From assembly GCA_030248065.1 (NCBI GenBank), contig JASAMV010004951.1, forward strand, positions 62,001-126,000: a stretch of 64,000 bases of DNA, given 5' to 3'. Both the position numbers and the translations under genes were made by a program. Below the pieces are notes generated by a model. That model was given only the letters and a program-made list of their open reading frames with translations. It made no database searches and was not told the origin of the DNA. Source of the DNA: Rhynchonema sp. JSB1_4. Lineage: Eukaryota; Nematoda; Chromadorea; Monhysterida; Xyalidae. This document shows, one piece after another, positions 59,501 through 64,000 of this stretch (position 1 is its first letter; each line of letters begins with the position of its first letter).

Positions 59501-62500
59501 CACCAATTGGAACATTTTCGCACGAAATTCGCACTAGTTTGATCAATTGGGGCGAAATCGGCCTTGCCTTGGTCGTGTCCGTTTTTGGGCGTGCACTTTT
59601 TGCATTCAGGATATTTCGACATTTAATGATGCTACTAATTTCGGCCAGCTTAAAAGTTGTTCCCAGAAATAAAATGAACAGCTTTTACTCTGATCCGGTA
59701 TCAGTGGCAACAATAAAATCGGAAATATCCTGAACGTGACCAACGTATGTAGGCACGGACCGGACCCATCACCGAGTTTGATTTCACAACAAGTGTGCTA
59801 AACAATTTGGTGCGCCACAGGAGTGTCGACTCGCTGCGTTACCAAACGTATACCGTGCCGCCGGGTCATCGACCTAACAATCCGCGTACACCCGTGAATG
59901 ATGGAACGTTTGTGAGAAGTAGCACGACGACTTTTGGCGATTTGGGACAGCAACAACCGCAGGTTATTGGGGCAGTTTAATTTTGTCGTACTTGATACTT
60001 TTTGCGTTTTTCTTGATTTTCTTTGTTTCGAACCGGAAAGGTCTTGTTATTCTAACTAAAAGTCAACATCGAAATGGGTGGTCAGTTTGGTTTGGCTTAC
60101 CTCATCTCAAGAAACGTTTTTTTGAGTTTCGAATACATAAATGCCTTCGTCGATGCAATTCGACGTCAAATTAATTTTTTGCTGTTAATTTCTTGATAAA
60201 TAAATGCCGACCACACATTCAGGAACAGTTTTTCGCAGACTGTAGCCTGCACTACAATATTGCAGTCACATACAACTGTGTGTACGCTTCACGAGTCAGA
60301 CAACACGCTTGAACAACCTCTCCGAAAGTTTGAGCTGTCAAGTGTTATGACCATGAGTATTTTATTGTTAGTGGGTATTCGTGGATGTCGGTAATGTCGC
60401 ACCATGTCACCACCCAGCAAGAGGACTATCAGCAGTTTGTACACAGTTCTTGCCTAGGATCGGAACCCATACTTTCCAGGCATCGACTTCCACGCAATCC
60501 CCGACGCAAGGCGTTGCCGACTCAGGTCAATATGCGCGCAGTGAGAGCATGCCCGGCCATGCGAGTGTCAGGTGAAATATCATGGCGACGTTGCCACTTT
60601 TTGACCGGTTCAGTCCTGCCTCCGGGGCACTTTAGGGGAGATGGAGTTACTTATTAATGTTGCTTCATAGTAGCTTACATAGTTGCTTCGTAGGCCAGAA
60701 TATGAAATGTTTGTTCTAGCTGATTGGGGGAAAATAATCATCGATGGTAGAAATTGATGGTTACTGTTACAGCAAATCTCGAAATGCCCTGATAGACGCG
60801 TGATCACAATAGACTCGTATATGATTATGAACCAAGTTTGATACAATAACGGCGATCGTTTTCCCTCTTTTCTTGTTGTTACAAGACAAATTTTGATTTC
60901 CACCAATTTTTTCGTTCGACAGATTTATCAGATTAGATTAGAAACGTGATCCGGCTCACTGAGTCATGGTCGGGTTCAGTGCTGTGGCTACTTTGGCGTG
61001 CATTTTTTTGCACTTTCTAGGGTATTCGGTCGAAATTTGGGTATTTTTGACCGAAAAAGTGCATTTTGACGGTAAGAATAGGGGCGGGAACCACAGCACT
61101 GGTCAGAATCGATAAGACAAGTTAAGAGAGTGAGAAAAGTAGCTGATGAAACTTTTCCCTTCAATTTCGGCAATTTAAGTGCAAAACGTAAAAAAAAATA
61201 TTCGTGCAGATTGGAGCTGGAGGCCAAACGTCGCAACTACCACACGCAACGGGCGGCGTTGAACGCGCAGCTGGCGAAAGATCGCGAACAACGAGGGAAA
61301 GACGCGTTCTTTACGCTGTTGGGCAAACCCATCAAGGAACAACAACAACAACAGGCGAGATCACCGGGCGCCCCCGGCAGCAAGGGCATGACGAACGGAC
61401 AGGTGGGGGTGGTGATGGTGTGGATGTGCTGTGAAATGATGAAAAGTTTATGCCCCACCCTCCAAGCCAGTTATGGGTTCGTGTACACCATGCAAGGTCA
61501 CAAAAAAGAATTGGACCGACCTTTTTCAACGGGAAAGAATCTTGATGTCCTCAGCTTTTCGTAGGAAGGCACAAAATTGGGTTTGAAAATGCGCAAGTCA
61601 AATCATTTTTTTAGTTTGAGTGTTTTTGGTTATGACTGCCGAGAATAATGCACGTATCTTATCTGAATTGCGCGAAACATTTTCTTCTGATCAAATGTTT
61701 TGTTGAGTTTACGATGTTTCGTGCAAATGTAAATTTTGTAAATTTATAGAACGAACCATCGCCGGCGGATAGGGCGCTGTTGTCGAATCTGACTGAACAA
61801 CTACAGCAACTGAACTCGGAAGTGAAACGGATATCACAGGATCAGGTGAGATAACCGTGTTTGTGTGTGAATATTATCATCTATTTTTGAAATTTACAAA
61901 GGTTTCCGAAAATTGTGCAACTTTTTCTTGTTTTATGTCTTGCAGGACAAGATCTACAGACGATTGGACGAAGACAATTTCGATCGACAGTCACAATCGT
62001 TGTCGATGCACCAGCTTCATATTAACGTTCGTTACAGTCTAGCCGCTTTGTGGGGACCCCTTTTATAGTGGAACCCTGTTTATGTCGACCTTTTTCAAAG
62101 CTATTTTTCTCCCCGATCTGCCTTTAACCTCGTATCACTCACTGCATATGGTGGATGTGCTGTTTAGTGACAGAAAGTGGCCGGTTCTGATTACGTCACT
62201 ATAAAGATTTTTTTTGTAGTTTTGCACCTCCAGTGCCAGGTGAATGCAAACGCCCGCAGGCAATGTGGCAAATCCTGTTAAAAAATAAAGCTTATAGATG
62301 GCTGGTTGTGTCATTCGTTTTAGTGGTACTTTATAAATAGTCACCGATCGCCCGTTAATAGTCTTATAATCTCACCTGAGCGTGAATTCTGCCTCCTAAA
62401 TTATCGATCGTGCGATCAACCCGCCAGATCATTTCACTGTGACAACGGTAGACTGACCGCACAGTCTAGTTTGTTCTCGATTGTATAAACACAATCAAGC

Positions 62501-64000
62501 CAAATTTTATTCACTTTCTTCAGCCAACTTCTATGTCCGCGGTCTCACCGCAATCATTTATACTCGACAATACAATGTCCCTTGCTCAAGCCAGCATCTA
62601 CGCGCAACCGCAACCGATCGCTTCCGGTTTGTCTAAAATTTGCCCGTTTTTTTTTCAAGGTAAATTTGCAGATTGTTGGTTTTTGCCTTGGGAAAACATA
62701 ATGAATTCGAAATGTTGCTTGTTTGACGCTCAAACGTTTGCTGGCTGGGAGTGAGGCAAATACAAATGTTTTATCCACAGCATTAGTGAAGCGCACCAGA
62801 ACTGACATAGCAATGCCATTCGTTTCACATGAGACTCACAATTCTAGAATTCACACCCAAAACTGGCAACAACGCCAGGAACAACTCCGGCAAAAGTAAC
62901 ACTGTTGTTTTACAAATAAATTGTGCTGGTAAAGCCCATCGCATTGTGAATGAATGGAATGTCCATTTCCTTGTGATCAGTTGCACTGTTGGCGAAACAT
63001 TTTTCTTCTCTGGGATGTACGTGAATTCAATAAAGTGAACCAAGAGGCAAATTGGCAAATTTTACCTGTTTTTTTTTGTCGAACGTGCAATGTTGGGGTT
63101 TCAACCGATGTCGGCTGTCGGATTTTTTCAAATGTCGTGTGTTGGGTACACAGCTGCAGGTGGAAAAAACAGTTTTTTTCTGAAAAGAAAAGCGAAAAAA
63201 ACAGTTTCTTCAGTGAAATATATGTTTCCGAAAAAATGCAACTGTAGTTGGGTATTCGCCCCCTCCCCGTTCCCGATCCCCACTTCCATACGCTCAACAT
63301 CCCGTCTGATTGACAGCAATTTTAAATTCCAGAATATGTGTGCAAAATGAGCTGACGCCGAGCCACCAACAAAAAACGAATAACAAAATCGACAAAATGA
63401 AATGTTGGGTCCCAAAAAGCCCGACATCTGGAGGCACACGACACACACTTTTTTGGCACCCGACAGACGACACCCGACATCTCTCTGCTGACCCTAATGA
63501 AAACCCCCTGACCATTTCGCAGTGTTGTTCTTGAGATTTTTCGATGACTAAGCCCACGTTGCAGGCGCACAACCAATCATGTCGACTAGTGGGGCTGGTG
63601 GTTTTGCCCTGCATCCTGCCCCGGTTCAGACCATGACCCAAGCATCCACACAGCCGTATCATACGGGCACGCCACCAAGCGCTAGTCCATTGATGCAGGC
63701 AATGCTGCAGCAACAGCAAAGTTGGTGGTTTTTCAGGCTTGATGTAACAGTCTGCCCTCTATGTGTCGAAATATTCATTGTAGAGAATATTCGGGGAAAA
63801 TAGTTTGGTCGCAAATCTACCCGAAATACCATTGATTACTGCTTTGCTATCTACGTATCTCTACTGCTCTTCAAAGGAAATTTTTTTTGGCTCACTGAGA
63901 AATTGCGTCTTGACAGTATCATCAGCAAGAATGGCTCATAGTAGTGTGGTCAAATCAAGCCATCAAAGCCAGTCGTCAAATCACATGTATTACTTCACGC
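50516..64000 (+). CDS. CAMSAP: CAMSAP/Patronin microtubule minus-end-binding protein (C-terminus beyond window)
   Basis: Nineteen exons chain in phase: 50516-50608, 50689-50784, 52074-52298, 52744-52829, 53754-53878, 56189-56308, 56737-56891, 57898-57976, 58402-58560, 58843-58905, 59104-59152, 59821-59962, 60480-60571, 61210-61402, 61750-61845, 61946-62026, 62524-62626, 63565-63720, 63917-64000 (open). About 732 residues are seen. The N-terminal region EIVPIDDY..ASIKWLITKVYDKNVPD and SHLSLIDGLMAAHM, and the CH domain (about residues 209-330: DICLNDPMGLGDCAYNLRLL, IEDMLYLHECLQPNIQAFLA), match the CAMSAP family. A charged coiled coil (LELEAKRRNYHTQRAALNAQ..FFTLL, about 496-540) corresponds to CC1. 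The CKK domain that binds minus ends must lie beyond 64000. The family caps and stabilises non-centrosomal microtubule minus ends. The later Ser/Gln-rich exons are less certain, and two optional exons may exist at 59.3-59.5 kb. Confidence 0.85.
50880..51120. mobile_element. Partial relative of the TATAGTTGCAA element
   Basis: The 'GAGGCCAAAACAACGAACC' to 'GAAGCAATTTTAGACGATTT' text matches the body of 38222-38614. Termini are not preserved. It is in intron 2 of CAMSAP. Confidence 0.55.
51421..51799. mobile_element. CAGTGGTGTCGTTG-family element, intact body
   Basis: Left CAATGGTGTCGTTGAGG and right CTCAACGACACC, the latter with altered last bases, are flanked by GCGCTTGA (51413-51420) and GCGCTTGG (51800-51807), seven of eight. 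The body 'GGGTATGGGAAATTTTTCAC' is shared with 23516 and the left edge of the window. It is in intron 2 of CAMSAP. Confidence 0.7.
54010..54179. mobile_element. Degraded MITE with TCCGATCACCAAGCTT end
   Basis: The right end CAGATCCGATCCGATCACCA matches the family of 12235-12485; the left end is unclear. It is in intron 5 of CAMSAP. Confidence 0.4.
54577..54955. mobile_element. TATACTTGCG-family element
   Basis: Left TATTTGCGTATTTTCCGC and right CAGCCCGCAAGTATA enclose a body colinear with 46902-47330 plus the segment seen at 49294-49600. No target duplication is clear. It is in intron 5 of CAMSAP. Confidence 0.65.
55570..56045. mobile_element. Dispersed repeat joined to a TATAGTTGCAA-family body
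   Basis: 55570-55708 repeats the text of 7540-7740; it then switches abruptly to the body of 38222-38614 (to 'GAAAAATTGCAATTGCAAC', about 56045). This could be an insertion that lost its left terminus. It is in intron 5 of CAMSAP. Confidence 0.5.
56913..57140. mobile_element. CAGTGCTGTAGC element, 228 bp
   Basis: Left CAGTGCTGTAGCTGGGG and right AAGTAGCCACATCGCTG enclose 'CCTACCCGCCCCG' phrases as in 2640-3062. The flanks are G-rich and a duplication cannot be read reliably. It begins 22 bases after the donor of CAMSAP exon 7. Confidence 0.6.
57208..57606. mobile_element. TAGTTGCGAAAAAAACCGG element
   Basis: Left TAGTTGCGAAAAAAACCGG and right AAACCGGTTCTTTCCATCC..CAACTA are inverted relatives (TAGTTG/CAACTA with AACCGGTT inside). 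It has no coding capacity. It is in intron 7 of CAMSAP. Confidence 0.5.
59520..59795. mobile_element. Degraded MITE related to 12235-12485
   Basis: 'GGATATTTCGACATTTAATGATG' to 'GGAAATATCCTGA' forms an inner hairpin, and the right end CCATCACCGAGTTTGAT matches the family terminus. It directly follows a possible CAMSAP exon (59460-59519). Confidence 0.5.
60977..61101. mobile_element. CAGTGCTGTGGCTA mini-element, 125 bp
   Basis: Ends CAGTGCTGTGGCTAC and GAACCACAGCACTG are bounded by GTCGGGTT (60969-60976) and GTCAGAAT (61102-61109), five of eight. The body 'GGTCGAAATTTGGG..TTTTGACCGAAAA' is the minimal core found in 2640-3062 and 43236-43674. It is in an intron of CAMSAP. Confidence 0.6.

Overview
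This is an intron-rich nuclear segment from a metazoan. The clearest sign is a CAMSAP/Patronin gene, a family known only from animals. A tetraspanin, a calmodulin-like EF-hand protein and a kaptin-like protein support this. Codon use, short intervals between exons and the absence of vertebrate-style repeats suggest an invertebrate; I cannot name the phylum. All exon models were built by eye from reading frame, splice-site phase and family resemblance, with no transcript evidence.

Layout: 1-8.8 kb holds no recognisable gene and is packed with non-autonomous transposons, including a nest four levels deep at 2558-4754. 8.8-13.4 kb (- strand) holds exons of an unrecognised single-pass membrane protein. 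16.7-19.3 kb (+) is a calmodulin-like gene. 21.85-27.65 kb (-) is a tetraspanin. 28.6-34.6 kb (-) is a kaptin-like beta-propeller gene. 34.6-38.85 kb (-) is an unrecognised small membrane protein whose stop codon lies 10 bases before the kaptin-like start codon. 38.9-50.5 kb is a repeat desert with a hAT transposon that still carries BED-finger-like coding sequence, a 1.45-kb palindrome and a second deep nest. 50.5 kb to the right edge (+) is CAMSAP/Patronin, which runs off the window before its C-terminal CKK domain.

The dominant theme is mobile DNA. At least seven families flanked by exact or near-exact 8-bp target duplications (hAT-like) coexist with TA- or TTAA-flanked foldback elements. 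Many sit in introns of the genes listed, and several are inserted inside each other's terminal repeats. Many of the 8-bp-flanked elements share a GC-rich mini-hairpin in an AT-rich core. The host genes do not form an obvious pathway: microtubule minus-end binding (CAMSAP), nutrient or actin signalling (kaptin), membrane organisation (tetraspanin) and calcium sensing (calmodulin-like). A second theme is splicing: GTTGGT occurs as the 5' splice site in five independent gene models.
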